Source: Candidatus Hydrogenedens sp. (lineage in GTDB: Bacteria; Hydrogenedentota; Hydrogenedentia; Hydrogenedentales; Hydrogenedentaceae). From it: 10,000 nt of DNA. How positions within the stretch are numbered: position 1 is the first letter of the stretch; every line of letters begins with the position of its first letter. Shown one piece after another: positions 1 to 8,749 of the stretch. The notes beneath the pieces were generated by a model that had not been told where the DNA came from, did not search any database, and saw only the letters and a list, made by a program, of their open reading frames with translations. The stretch covers positions 1 to 10,000 of the forward strand of contig JAIWNQ010000255.1 in the NCBI GenBank assembly GCA_020216745.1. Reading direction: 5' to 3'. The translations under genes were made by a program, and so were the position numbers.

Positions 1-617
1 ATAAGAATAGGTCTGCCAAATGTTTTAAATTCTTCAATCCGTCTCAATATAGTTAAATTTTGTTCCACATTTTTACCGAAACCGAAACCGGGGTCAAGCC
101 ATATCTTCTCTTCTTCAACTCCGTGATTAACTGCAAACGTTAATCGCTCTTCGAAGAAAGCACAAATATCTGAAATCACATCGTTATATCGAGGTTCCAA
201 CTGCATTGTTTTAGGGGTTCCTTGCATATGCATTAAAATATAATTACATTTGGCTTCGGCAACCACCTCCACAAGTTCTGGGTCAAACCGAAATGCTGAT
301 ATATCATTAACCATTGAAACGCCAAATGTCAAGGCTTTCCTTGCTGTATCTGCTCTGTATGTATCTACTGAACGGGGAATTGGCAATTGTTCAAGAGCTT
401 GCAAAACAGGTAGAATTCTCCGTTGTTCTTCTTCTGCACTGATTGATTCGGAAAAAGGACGGGAGGACTCACCACCAATATCTATCCAATCGCAACCTTC
501 ACTCACCATCTGTAACGCACGCGAATATGCCTTATCAAAATTAAAATAAAGTCCACCGTCATAAAACGAGTCTGGGGTAATATTCAAAATTCCTATCACT
601 TGCGTTCGCTTTAACAT
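1..617 (-). CDS. folP: Dihydropteroate synthase, partial (C-terminus off the left edge)
   Basis: FolP condenses 6-hydroxymethyl-7,8-dihydropterin diphosphate with p-aminobenzoate to give dihydropteroate, a cytosolic step of folate synthesis and the sulfonamide target. My own reverse-strand translation gives 205 residues starting MLKRTQVIGI. Visible family motifs in order: NITPDSF (12-18, pterin diphosphate loop), DIGGESSRP (46-54, usual form GGEST), SVDTY (83-87), VNDIS (103-107), LMHMQGTPKTMQ (about 128-139) and LDPGFGFGK (174-182). Residues N12, D85, N104 and D175 correspond to conserved substrate-binding positions. The usual length is about 270-285, so the lysine loop (SRKS) and final Arg-x-His lie outside the window. 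The ATG at 617 has a purine-rich GGGATAGGG about five bases upstream. It lies 36 bp downstream of the ftsH stop on the same strand, with no terminator seen between, so probably co-transcribed. The ftsH-folP pairing also occurs in gammaproteobacteria. Confidence 0.95.
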   Translation of the reverse strand, partial: MLKRTQVIGILNITPDSFYDGGLYFNFDKAYSRALQMVSEGCDWIDIGGESSRPFSESISAEEEQRRILPVLQALEQLPIPRSVDTYRADTARKALTFGVSMVNDISAFRFDPELVEVVAEAKCNYILMHMQGTPKTMQLEPRYNDVISDICAFFEERLTFAVNHGVEEEKIWLDPGFGFGKNVEQNLTILRRIEEFKTFGRPIL

Positions 618-653
618 TTTTCCCTATCCCAAAAATATAAACGAATACATTAG

Positions 654-2612
654 TCATGCCAAATCAGGCAGTGGTGGTTGGTTTGGAGGCAATGTTTTTA
701 CTATTTCCTCTGTAGATTCTTGTGGTTGCTTAATCTCTTCTTCCGTAAACTTTTTTTGTTTATCCTTTTTCCAGCGTTCGGGAAGGATATGTTCACCTCC
801 AATAGAGCTAATAATCTCGTCTATCTCATCAGATTCAAGCGTCTCTTTGTCATAAAGTGCTTTTGCCAAAGCATCTAAAATATCTTTATGTTTTTCTAAA
901 AGTGCCTTTGTGTCTCTATAAGCATCTTCAAGAATTGTATGTACCTCACGGTCGACAGCAGCGGCTGTTTCCTCACTAAATTCACGCATCCGCACAAAGT
1001 CTCGTCCTAAAAAGACCTCTTCATTCTTGCCAAAAGCGATAGGACCTAATGAACTCATTCCCCATTCACAAACCATTGAATGTGCTAATCGTGTTGCCTG
1101 TTGTAAGTCATTGGCACAACCACTGGTAAACTCATTAAACACAATTTCTTCTGCAGCACGACCACCCATTGTAACGCGAATTGTTGCCAAGCACCATTTT
1201 TTGGTCAAGTTATGACGGTCCTCTTCTGGCAGGAAACTTGTAACTCCGAGAGAGGGTCCCCGTGGGATAATTGTTGCTTTATGGATAGGGTCTGCATCGG
1301 GAGAAAGTCGCCCAACCAGAACATGTCCTGCCTCATGATATGCGGTTTGTAATTTTTCTTTTGCACTTAACACAAGACTTTTTCTTGCAGGACCCATTAA
1401 AACACGGTCTTTGGCATCTTCGAAATCAATCATACTTACTTTATCTTTATTCCTTCGGGCAGCAAGCAAGGCAGCTTCATTTACCATATTTGCGAGGTCA
1501 GCACCAGAGAAGCCAGGGGTACTCCGAGCCAATACATCAAGGTCAACGTCATCATCCATAGGAACTTTTTGATTTCGTATATGAACTTCCAATATCTGTT
1601 TTCTACCACGTACGTCAGGATTGGCTACTACAATCTGTCGGTCAAATCTGCCAGGACGGAGCAACGCACGGTCGAGAACATCAGGCCGATTGGTTGCAGC
1701 CATGAGAATAACCCCTTCATTACTATTAAAACCATCCATTTCAACCAATAACTGGTTTAATGTCTGTTCACGCTCATCATGTCCTCCGCCTAAACCTGCA
1801 CCACGTTGTCTGCCAACCGCATCAATTTCATCAATAAAGATAATGCATGGAGCATTTTTATAACCCTGCTGGAACAAATCGCGAACGCGACTGGCACCAA
1901 CTCCTACGAACATCTCTACGAAATCGGAACCGCTTATACTGAAGAAAGGAACATTAGCCTCCCCTGCCACTGCACGTGCTAATAATGTTTTCCCAGAACC
2001 TGGAGGTCCTACCAATAAAACGCCACGGGGAATTCTTCCACCTAACCTTGAAAATTTCTTTGGGTCCTTCAAGTATTCTACAATCTCCTGTAATTCCTCT
2101 TTTGCCTCGTCAACCCCTGCTACATCGTTAAAAGTAACTACTTTATCACTTTGATTTACAAGCCGTGCACGGCTTTTCCCAAATGATAATGCTTTGTTAC
2201 TACCCCCTTGAACCTGACGAAACATTAAAAACCAGAACAAACCCATAATTATCAATAAGGGCAAAACATTAACCAATAATCCCTGCCATAATGGATTTTC
2301 GGTTTCGTATTTATACACTACCCCTTGCTCATCTAACTGATTTTTCCATTCTTCCTTAAATGTGTCTGTGTTAAATTGTATTTTCTTTTGACCCTCTACT
2401 TCATCTTTCAATTCAGCATAAACCTGTTTAAGGTTATTCCCTATTTCACGGATTGTTACTGATTTAATATTTCCTTGTGCTAATTGCTGAACAAAATCGG
2501 GCTCAAGAAGTTCCTTTTTCGGTCCTTTCACTTTCGAAAAGTTTGAAAGAACCAGAACCATAATAATAAGAAACACAATCCATAACGATATTTGCTTTAG
2601 GAAACTGTTCAT
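654..2612 (-). CDS. ftsH: ATP-dependent zinc metalloprotease FtsH
   Basis: FtsH is a membrane-anchored hexameric AAA+ protease that extracts and degrades unassembled membrane proteins and regulatory cytosolic proteins. The 652 residues match the usual 610-700. A first membrane segment spans about 8-25, an extracytoplasmic domain about 27-108, and a second membrane segment about 111-131. The AAA+ module follows: pore-loop FVGVG (235-239), Walker A GPPGSGKT (202-209), Walker B FIDEID (259-264), and the second region of homology with ATNRPD (306-311) and the arginine fingers in RPGRFDR (319-325). The M41 peptidase domain has the zinc motif HEAGH (426-430, catalytic E427), and D502 in CAND is the probable third ligand. 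The tail from about 620 is charged and proline-rich and ends LPDLA. The ATG at 2612 is placed directly before the first membrane helix. Its ribosome site is weak (AAAAAGG, about 13 bases away). Nothing essential is missing. Confidence 0.98.
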   Translation of the reverse strand: MNSFLKQISLWIVFLIIMVLVLSNFSKVKGPKKELLEPDFVQQLAQGNIKSVTIREIGNNLKQVYAELKDEVEGQKKIQFNTDTFKEEWKNQLDEQGVVYKYETENPLWQGLLVNVLPLLIIMGLFWFLMFRQVQGGSNKALSFGKSRARLVNQSDKVVTFNDVAGVDEAKEELQEIVEYLKDPKKFSRLGGRIPRGVLLVGPPGSGKTLLARAVAGEANVPFFSISGSDFVEMFVGVGASRVRDLFQQGYKNAPCIIFIDEIDAVGRQRGAGLGGGHDEREQTLNQLLVEMDGFNSNEGVILMAATNRPDVLDRALLRPGRFDRQIVVANPDVRGRKQILEVHIRNQKVPMDDDVDLDVLARSTPGFSGADLANMVNEAALLAARRNKDKVSMIDFEDAKDRVLMGPARKSLVLSAKEKLQTAYHEAGHVLVGRLSPDADPIHKATIIPRGPSLGVTSFLPEEDRHNLTKKWCLATIRVTMGGRAAEEIVFNEFTSGCANDLQQATRLAHSMVCEWGMSSLGPIAFGKNEEVFLGRDFVRMREFSEETAAAVDREVHTILEDAYRDTKALLEKHKDILDALAKALYDKETLESDEIDEIISSIGGEHILPERWKKDKQKKFTEEEIKQPQESTEEIVKTLPPNQPPLPDLA

Positions 2613-2714
2613 TATAGAATAAAAGCCTTTTTAATCCTTATAATCTTATTAACTTTCTATCAGAACTTAAAAATGACAGAAAAAATACTCCATCCTTTTC
2701 TTCCTTTATATAAT

Positions 2715-2743
2715 ATAATAACAAAAATTGCCCTATAAAACAA
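2715..2743 (-). promoter_or_regulatory. Candidate sigma-70-type promoter for ftsH-folP
   Basis: Read on the minus strand, TTGTTT (2743-2738) and TATTAT (2720-2715) are separated by 17 bases. The -10 box matches the consensus at five of six positions and the -35 at three of six. Transcription would start near 2708, giving a leader of roughly 95 bases before the ftsH ATG. In such AT-rich DNA chance matches are common, so this is only a candidate. Confidence 0.35.
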
Positions 2744-2901
2744 TTCCTTAAATAGATTTTTTTAATGCACTCAGATATTTATGTGATTTTTAATAAAAAT
2801 TATGTAATGTCATAGAATCATTCAAGTAAAATAAGAACAATTATAACGGATAAGGTAAACCAAGCAAAGGATATTTGGTTACAGTTCAAATATTTATGAA
2901 T

Positions 2902-2930
2902 TTCAAAAAAGAATCCATGTTTGATATAAT
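2902..2930 (+). promoter_or_regulatory. Candidate extended -10 promoter for the mre operon
   Basis: A perfect TATAAT at 2925-2930 is preceded by TGA, giving the extended -10 form TGnTATAAT. A partial -35, TTCAAA (2902-2907, four of six), lies 17 bases upstream. Transcription would start near 2937, about 68 bases before the mreB start codon. This is the best promoter-like element in the gap. It is inferred from sequence alone. Confidence 0.6.
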
Positions 2931-2977
2931 TAGTTTTTTAATACAAAGGGACAATGGAATATTTTGTTTTAACATAA

Positions 2978-4033
<1,056 letters not shown>

Positions 4034-4111
4034 TTTGCACTTAATCATAAAAAGGATGAGGGTAAAAAGGACTTCATTGGGCTTAATTTATTTTGGGAAT
4101 AATAAATAAAC

Positions 4112-5047
4112 ATGAACACATCGGACATATCACATCCTTACCGTTCTACGATTATTTTCCTTGTGATATGCCTTATATGTATCTTATCTCTTCTCACAGA
4201 AACATCCACAGAACCTTTAAAAAGAATATTCAAACAAGGTTTTTATTTAATAACCTATCCCATCGTAAACACTAAGATGTATGTTTCTAACTTTTTCGAT
4301 TATGTTGTAGAAGCTGTTTTTGAACCTGATTATCTCAGGACAGAAAACAAAACCTTAAAAGAAGAACTTATGCGTTTACGGTTAGCCCTACTCGATAGGA
4401 CAGAAAAAAATTATCAGCTCCAACAAAAACTTAAAATCTCTGCTCTACCAAAAGAATGGAAAAACTTGACATTGGTTCACGCTAATATCTTAGAAATATA
4501 CCAAGGTGCCCTCCGAATAAATCGTGGGACAAATGATGGTATCCGTGCATATCAAGGAGTCATAGTTCCTGAAGGGGTTGTCGGATTAATTATAGATACA
4601 TCTCCTTTTTCCTCTGTTGTTGCTACCTTACATCATCGTGAATGTCGAATAGGTGCCATGGTTCAAAGAAATCGACTACGTGCTTATGATGGCGTTATTT
4701 ATCCATCGGGAGATTTTCGCAAGATATGCACCATGAATTACATTGATATTTATGACCAAATACGGGTTGGAGATATAATAGTTACAAGCCCTGAAAGCAT
4801 CTTTCCTCCAGGGTTGCCTATAGGAACTATTCAATCTATTCATGAGTCAGGAACACTTTGGAAGAGTGCTGATATTTTACCAATTGTAGACCCATATAGG
4901 TTGGATGATGTTTATATAATTATAGATAATATTGAGCCACTTGACATTACAGAGATTGATAATATGCACGTGAGCAGTCAATTAAATACGGACATAAAGA
5001 TACCAGAGAATACAGATACAACTATTCAAGAATTGTTGGCACCCTAA
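4112..5047 (+). CDS. mreC: Rod shape-determining protein MreC
   Basis: MreC is a bitopic membrane protein that links MreB filaments to PBP2 and activates PBP2-RodA from the periplasmic side. The 311 residues show one N-terminal membrane helix (about 13-28), a probable coiled coil (about 73-108, rich in Glu, Lys and Leu) used for dimerisation, and then the double beta-barrel MreC domain. Typical landmarks are INRGTNDGI (136-144), GVVGLI (155-160), GDIIVTS (220-226) and FPPGLPIG (231-238). Where many MreCs have a glycine-rich VTSGxGG stretch, this one reads VTSPESI. The last 40 residues are polar and probably disordered. The ATG at 4112 is the first possible start after an in-frame TAA at 4103, and its ribosome site is weak (GGGA, 13 bases away). 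It lies 78 bp after mreB, the widest gap in the operon, with no terminator seen. Confidence 0.96.
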   Translation: MNTSDISHPYRSTIIFLVICLICILSLLTETSTEPLKRIFKQGFYLITYPIVNTKMYVSNFFDYVVEAVFEPDYLRTENKTLKEELMRLRLALLDRTEKNYQLQQKLKISALPKEWKNLTLVHANILEIYQGALRINRGTNDGIRAYQGVIVPEGVVGLIIDTSPFSSVVATLHHRECRIGAMVQRNRLRAYDGVIYPSGDFRKICTMNYIDIYDQIRVGDIIVTSPESIFPPGLPIGTIQSIHESGTLWKSADILPIVDPYRLDDVYIIIDNIEPLDITEIDNMHVSSQLNTDIKIPENTDTTIQELLAP

Positions 5048-5052
5048 TGCTT

Positions 5053-5056
5053 GGAG
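5053..5056 (+). promoter_or_regulatory. Ribosome binding site that decides the mreD start
   Basis: GGAG lies six bases before ATG 5063. A TTG at 5051, in the same frame, would overlap this very site and has no ribosome site of its own. The GGAG therefore argues for starting mreD at 5063. Confidence 0.75.
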
Positions 5057-5062
5057 TTAAAA

Positions 5063-5578
5063 ATGTACATTGACTATATAATTTGGTTTATAATTGTTCT
5101 GACCATGTCCGTTATACAAACAGGATGGCCTGAGGTATTGCAAATTCAAGGAGTTGTTCCTGATTTGGGTTTAATCATGGTTATTTTCTTTGCTTTGTTC
5201 TATGGAGAAGAACGAGCAATGTTCACAGGGATATTGGCAGGTATATATCAGGACATCGCAAGTAACACTTCACTCGGGCATCATATACTTTGCCTTGTAA
5301 TTACAGGATTTATATTTGGAAAATTATCCAGCAGGCTACTAAGTGAGCATCCAGCAATTAAGTCCGGATTGGTATTTATGGGGGCTTTGCTCCACGGATT
5401 GTTATTTAATGTCATAACTTATTTACAAGACCCATATACAAACTTCTTTTATGTCCTTTTTGTCAATACCGTACCATCTGCATTTTATAGTGCCCTGATG
5501 ACACCTATTATATTCTGGTTATTACATCACGTATTTCGTTTATCGGAAATAAAAACATTCAAGGTTATAAATAAATGA
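5063..5578 (+). CDS. mreD: Rod shape-determining protein MreD
   Basis: MreD is a small polytopic inner-membrane partner of MreC in the Rod complex. Starting at ATG 5063 it has 171 residues, close to the usual 160-180. A TTG start at 5051 would add four residues, but the GGAG at 5053-5056 fits the ATG better. I count about five or six membrane segments (about 4-20, 32-47, 51-66, 72-88, 101-119, 130-155). The family pattern is visible: PDLGL (33-37), the acidic GEE after helix two (48-50), GILAGIYQD (56-64) and SLG (70-72). MreD sequences diverge quickly, so recognition rests on these motifs, the topology and the position between mreC and mrdA. It begins 15 bp after the mreC stop, and its TGA overlaps the next ATG in an ATGA, suggesting translational coupling to mrdA. 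Confidence 0.92.
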   Translation: MYIDYIIWFIIVLTMSVIQTGWPEVLQIQGVVPDLGLIMVIFFALFYGEERAMFTGILAGIYQDIASNTSLGHHILCLVITGFIFGKLSSRLLSEHPAIKSGLVFMGALLHGLLFNVITYLQDPYTNFFYVLFVNTVPSAFYSALMTPIIFWLLHHVFRLSEIKTFKVINK

Positions 5579-7524
5579 GTGGTATCTCATTAACATATAG
5601 AAGTAACGATGTCCGATTATGGCTTGTAGTGATTGCCATTATATTTAGCATGGCGATTTTAATATTCCGTCTTTGGACGATTCAGGTTCGTGATGCGGAA
5701 TTATACCGCGAAAAGGCAGAGAATAACCGTATCTGGCCTCAGAGATTAAAAGCAGATAGGGGTAAAATTCTGGCTCAGGATGGAACTATATTGGCAGATA
5801 ATCGTCCCTCCACAGATGTGGTCTTTGTCCCAGGAGATTGCCCAGTAAACCAGCAAAAAGATGTAGCGAAGACATTGGAGAGCATTATTAATGTTCCTGC
5901 TTCGTGGATATTAGAGCAAATTGATAATTTCAAATCAGAGCCTTTTACTCAGATTGTAATAAAGAAGGATATTGCTCGTTCTGATTGGATACGAATTGAA
6001 GAAAATAGTTTTAGATTACCAGGGGTATACTTAACATTACAGCCACAAAGAAGATATCCGATGGGCTCCGTTGCTGGACAAATTATGGGGTATCTAAATG
6101 AAATTAATAAAGATGAATTAGATATCTTAGAGGGTGAATATTTCCCTGGCGATGTTATAGGAAGAAGTGGTTTGGAACGGTATTATGAACGTTGGCTCCA
6201 TGGAAAAGATGGGTATATGACTGTAACAAAATATGCGTCAGGTAGACCACAACTAAGAACAGACCGATACGGAAATTTAGTTTTAGCTCGGAAAGATAGT
6301 CGTGGACACTTATTATATGAGGAAACAGAATTGCGTCAGAAATCTATTTCAGGGAAAGACCTTGTCTTGACTCTCGATATTGAACTACAAAAGTTTTGTG
6401 AACAAATTCTTGCAAATCAACAGGGCTCTATTGTGGTTCTTAATGCCGATACAGGTGCGGTCTTAGCAATAGCGAGTAGTCCAGGATATGACCCAAATGT
6501 GTTTGTAACAAAAGGAAAGGACGCAGAACGAATTGAATTGTTAGAATCTAAAGACCCCAACCGAATGACTAATAGAGCCATTAGCGAACAATATCCACCT
6601 GGCTCTGTATTCAAAGTCTTCCTTGCTGCTACTGCACTCGAAAAAGGAGTAATTACTCCAACCACAACTTTTTTTTGTCCAGGCTCTTTTAGAATTGGTG
6701 GCACTGGTAGGGAATGGAAATGTTGGAATAAATATGGTCATGGCTCCGTGAATGTGGTAGAAGCATTGGCTTATTCCTGCGATGTGTTCTTTTATAACGT
6801 TGGATTAAAATTAGGTGTAGATACAATTTCCGAATATGCCCATAAGGTAGGTCTCGGAGTTCAAACAGGCATTGATTTGCCAAATGAAGTAACTGGGTTA
6901 ATCCCCAGCCGTGAATGGAAAGCTAAAGTAAATGCTCATAAACCGATATGGGAACAGAAATGGTACCCTGGCGATACAGTAAATTTAAGTATTGGACAGG
7001 GAAGTTGTGCTACAACACCATTACAAAATGCAGTCCTTATGGCTACCATTATTAATGGAGGACATCGCGTTTACCCACATTTAAATAAAGATTTTCAAAT
7101 TCCTGATGCACAAGAACAAATTTTTTCAAAAAAAGCATTGGAATCTGTTATTGAAGGTATGAAATTATGTGTTGAACCTTCGGGGACACACAGGGCTGGT
7201 ACAGGGAAATCTGCAAAAGTAGAAGGAATTACTGTTATCGGGAAAACTGGTAGTGCACAAATTATGTCTTTAGAGCATCATAAAAAATATAAAAGTGAAG
7301 AAGAAATACCATGGGAAATGAGAGACCATGCATGGTTTATTGCTGGCGTATTGAATAAAGAACCTAAAATAGCTTTGTGTGTGTTGATTGAACATGGGCA
7401 TCATGGTGCTTCTGCAGCTGCTCCTGTGGCAAAACAGGTTATCGAATTTTTCTATACAAGAGATGCTAAAAAGCAGGAACCACAACTTATAGCAAGAGAA
7501 GAAACGGGAGACCAGCAAAATTGA
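5575..7524 (+). CDS. mrdA: Penicillin-binding protein 2 (elongasome peptidoglycan transpeptidase)
   Basis: PBP2 is the class B transpeptidase that cross-links the glycan strands made by RodA during side-wall growth. The 649 residues fit the family (about 600-650). An N-terminal membrane anchor (about 15-34) is followed by the pedestal domain with RGKILAQDG (62-70) and GRSGLERYYE (196-205). The transpeptidase domain follows, with catalytic S344 in SVFK (344-347), the second motif SCD (401-403; SxD is usual in PBP2, SxN in other PBPs) and KTG (557-559). C368, C383, H389 and C402 fall at spacings 15, 6 and 13, as in the zinc site described for Acinetobacter PBP2. The tail after about 628 is charged and variable. 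The gene starts inside the mreD stop (ATGA) and ends inside the rodA start (TTGA). PBP3/FtsI is unlikely given SxD, the zinc-like residues and the mreD/rodA context. Confidence 0.96.
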   Translation: MSGISLTYRSNDVRLWLVVIAIIFSMAILIFRLWTIQVRDAELYREKAENNRIWPQRLKADRGKILAQDGTILADNRPSTDVVFVPGDCPVNQQKDVAKTLESIINVPASWILEQIDNFKSEPFTQIVIKKDIARSDWIRIEENSFRLPGVYLTLQPQRRYPMGSVAGQIMGYLNEINKDELDILEGEYFPGDVIGRSGLERYYERWLHGKDGYMTVTKYASGRPQLRTDRYGNLVLARKDSRGHLLYEETELRQKSISGKDLVLTLDIELQKFCEQILANQQGSIVVLNADTGAVLAIASSPGYDPNVFVTKGKDAERIELLESKDPNRMTNRAISEQYPPGSVFKVFLAATALEKGVITPTTTFFCPGSFRIGGTGREWKCWNKYGHGSVNVVEALAYSCDVFFYNVGLKLGVDTISEYAHKVGLGVQTGIDLPNEVTGLIPSREWKAKVNAHKPIWEQKWYPGDTVNLSIGQGSCATTPLQNAVLMATIINGGHRVYPHLNKDFQIPDAQEQIFSKKALESVIEGMKLCVEPSGTHRAGTGKSAKVEGITVIGKTGSAQIMSLEHHKKYKSEEEIPWEMRDHAWFIAGVLNKEPKIALCVLIEHGHHGASAAAPVAKQVIEFFYTRDAKKQEPQLIAREETGDQQN

Positions 7525-8744
7525 GTACCTTAGAAAAATATTTAACCCCAACACAACAAATAGATTTTGACATTGAGGACAGTAGTATTCGAATCATTGA
7601 TTGGCGTAGACTGAAAAAGTTTGATGTCATATCATTTCTACTCATATTTGCGTTGGTTGTTATTGGCTGGATAAATATGTATAGTGCATGTCAAAGTGAG
7701 GACTATACAAACTTTAGAAACCATGTGATGATATTTTTTATAACCATTCCTATCCTGCTTTTCATTTTAATTTTTGATTTCCACATCATTATAGCCTTAT
7801 CGCCCATTTTATATATTCTTTCCATTTTGCTCCTTTTATCTGTGCTATTCTTTGGTGTGCAAGCAAAAGGGAGCGAACGATGGATACCTATTGGCTCATT
7901 TAGGTTCCAACCTTCTGAAATTAATAAGATTATTATCGTGCTAACACTTACATGGTACTTCGGAAAACTTGGAGAACGTATTAAAAAACTGCACTGGTAT
8001 ATCTTAACTTTTATAATTTCAGGCATCCCCATCTTTCTCATTCTTCTACAACCTAATTTAGGAACTGCCATGTCTCTTGTCCCTATCACTATGATAATGC
8101 TGTGGGTGGCTGGTTGTCGGCTGTGGCATTGGCTCGCTACGGTTATCGCAGGGTTAGTAGTAATACTCTTCTTATTTTTAGAAGTTAATAGCCTTACAAT
8201 CGAACAAATACAAGCAGGTGAACATCCTAAATATCTACCTTTGAAACCACACCAACTTACCCGAATTTATACCTTCTTTCATCCAGAGGCAGATATTAGA
8301 GGTAGTGGCTGGCAAACCTATCAAAGTAGAATTACCATTGGTAGTGGTGGTATCTACGGAAAAGGCTTTCGACAAGGAACCCAAACCCGACTAAAATATC
8401 TTCCTGAACATCACACTGACTTCATTTTTTCTCTATTTGCGGAAGAGCATGGCTTCTATAAATCTTCATTACTTATTATCCTTTATGGCTTACTTCTACT
8501 CCGTTTTGTGCAATTAGCATTTTATGCAAATGAGTTAAAAGGGAAATTACTTGTTACTGGAGTTGCTACTATATTTCTATTTCACATATTTGTTAACATC
8601 GCAATCACAATGGGGGTACTGCCTGTTACAGGGTTACCACTCCCATTTTTAAGTTACGGTCGTTCCTTTTATTTAACTTGTATTGTCGGGGTTGGATTAA
8701 TATATAGTGTTCCCAGAGAAAAATCATTTCTATTTGCGGGATAA
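7521..8744 (+). CDS. rodA: SEDS peptidoglycan glycosyltransferase RodA
   Basis: RodA polymerises lipid II into glycan strands and works as a pair with PBP2. The 407 residues (family about 370-430) include a polar N-terminal extension of about 33 residues before roughly ten membrane segments. SEDS landmarks are GSERWIPIG (117-125, with conserved W121), FQPSEINK (129-136), IGSGGIYGKG (273-282) and LPEHHTDFIFS (294-304). D300 in the last is the essential aspartate expected for catalysis. Two conserved motifs are altered: QPDLGT reads QPNLGT (177-182) and SYGGS reads SYGRS (378-382). The start is taken as TTG 7521, overlapping the mrdA stop as TTGA, with GGGAG ten bases upstream; no in-frame ATG precedes the first membrane helix. 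Pairing with mrdA favours RodA over FtsW. Confidence 0.95.
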   Translation: MSTLEKYLTPTQQIDFDIEDSSIRIIDWRRLKKFDVISFLLIFALVVIGWINMYSACQSEDYTNFRNHVMIFFITIPILLFILIFDFHIIIALSPILYILSILLLLSVLFFGVQAKGSERWIPIGSFRFQPSEINKIIIVLTLTWYFGKLGERIKKLHWYILTFIISGIPIFLILLQPNLGTAMSLVPITMIMLWVAGCRLWHWLATVIAGLVVILFLFLEVNSLTIEQIQAGEHPKYLPLKPHQLTRIYTFFHPEADIRGSGWQTYQSRITIGSGGIYGKGFRQGTQTRLKYLPEHHTDFIFSLFAEEHGFYKSSLLIILYGLLLLRFVQLAFYANELKGKLLVTGVATIFLFHIFVNIAITMGVLPVTGLPLPFLSYGRSFYLTCIVGVGLIYSVPREKSFLFAG

Positions 8745-8749
8745 TTGCT

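Noticed and set aside
250..549. Open frame of 99 codons on the plus strand
   Set aside because: It lies wholly antisense to folP, whose motifs are clear on the other strand. Its product has a low-complexity Ser/Thr start and no recognisable domain.
2840..2845. Perfect TATAAT on the minus strand as an ftsH promoter
   Set aside because: No -35 box better than three of six at 16-18 bases, and it would give a leader of over 200 bases. A candidate at 2715-2743 is closer. It remains possible as a second start.
4034..4111. Possible terminator or internal promoter between mreB and mreC
   Set aside because: No GC-rich stem followed by a T run, and the only TTG-type -35 (4035-4040) has no -10 at proper spacing.
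4093..4275. Open frame of 60 codons overlapping the mreC start
   Set aside because: Out-of-frame shadow of mreC, which has the expected membrane helix and coiled coil in its own frame.
6775..6783. SCD instead of SxN in PBP2 as a sign of an inactive enzyme
   Set aside because: SxD is usual in PBP2 proteins, and S344, K347 and KTG are all present, so activity is expected.
7703..8089. Open frame of 128 codons on the minus strand
   Set aside because: Antisense to the membrane-rich part of rodA; rodA motifs on the plus strand are unmistakable.
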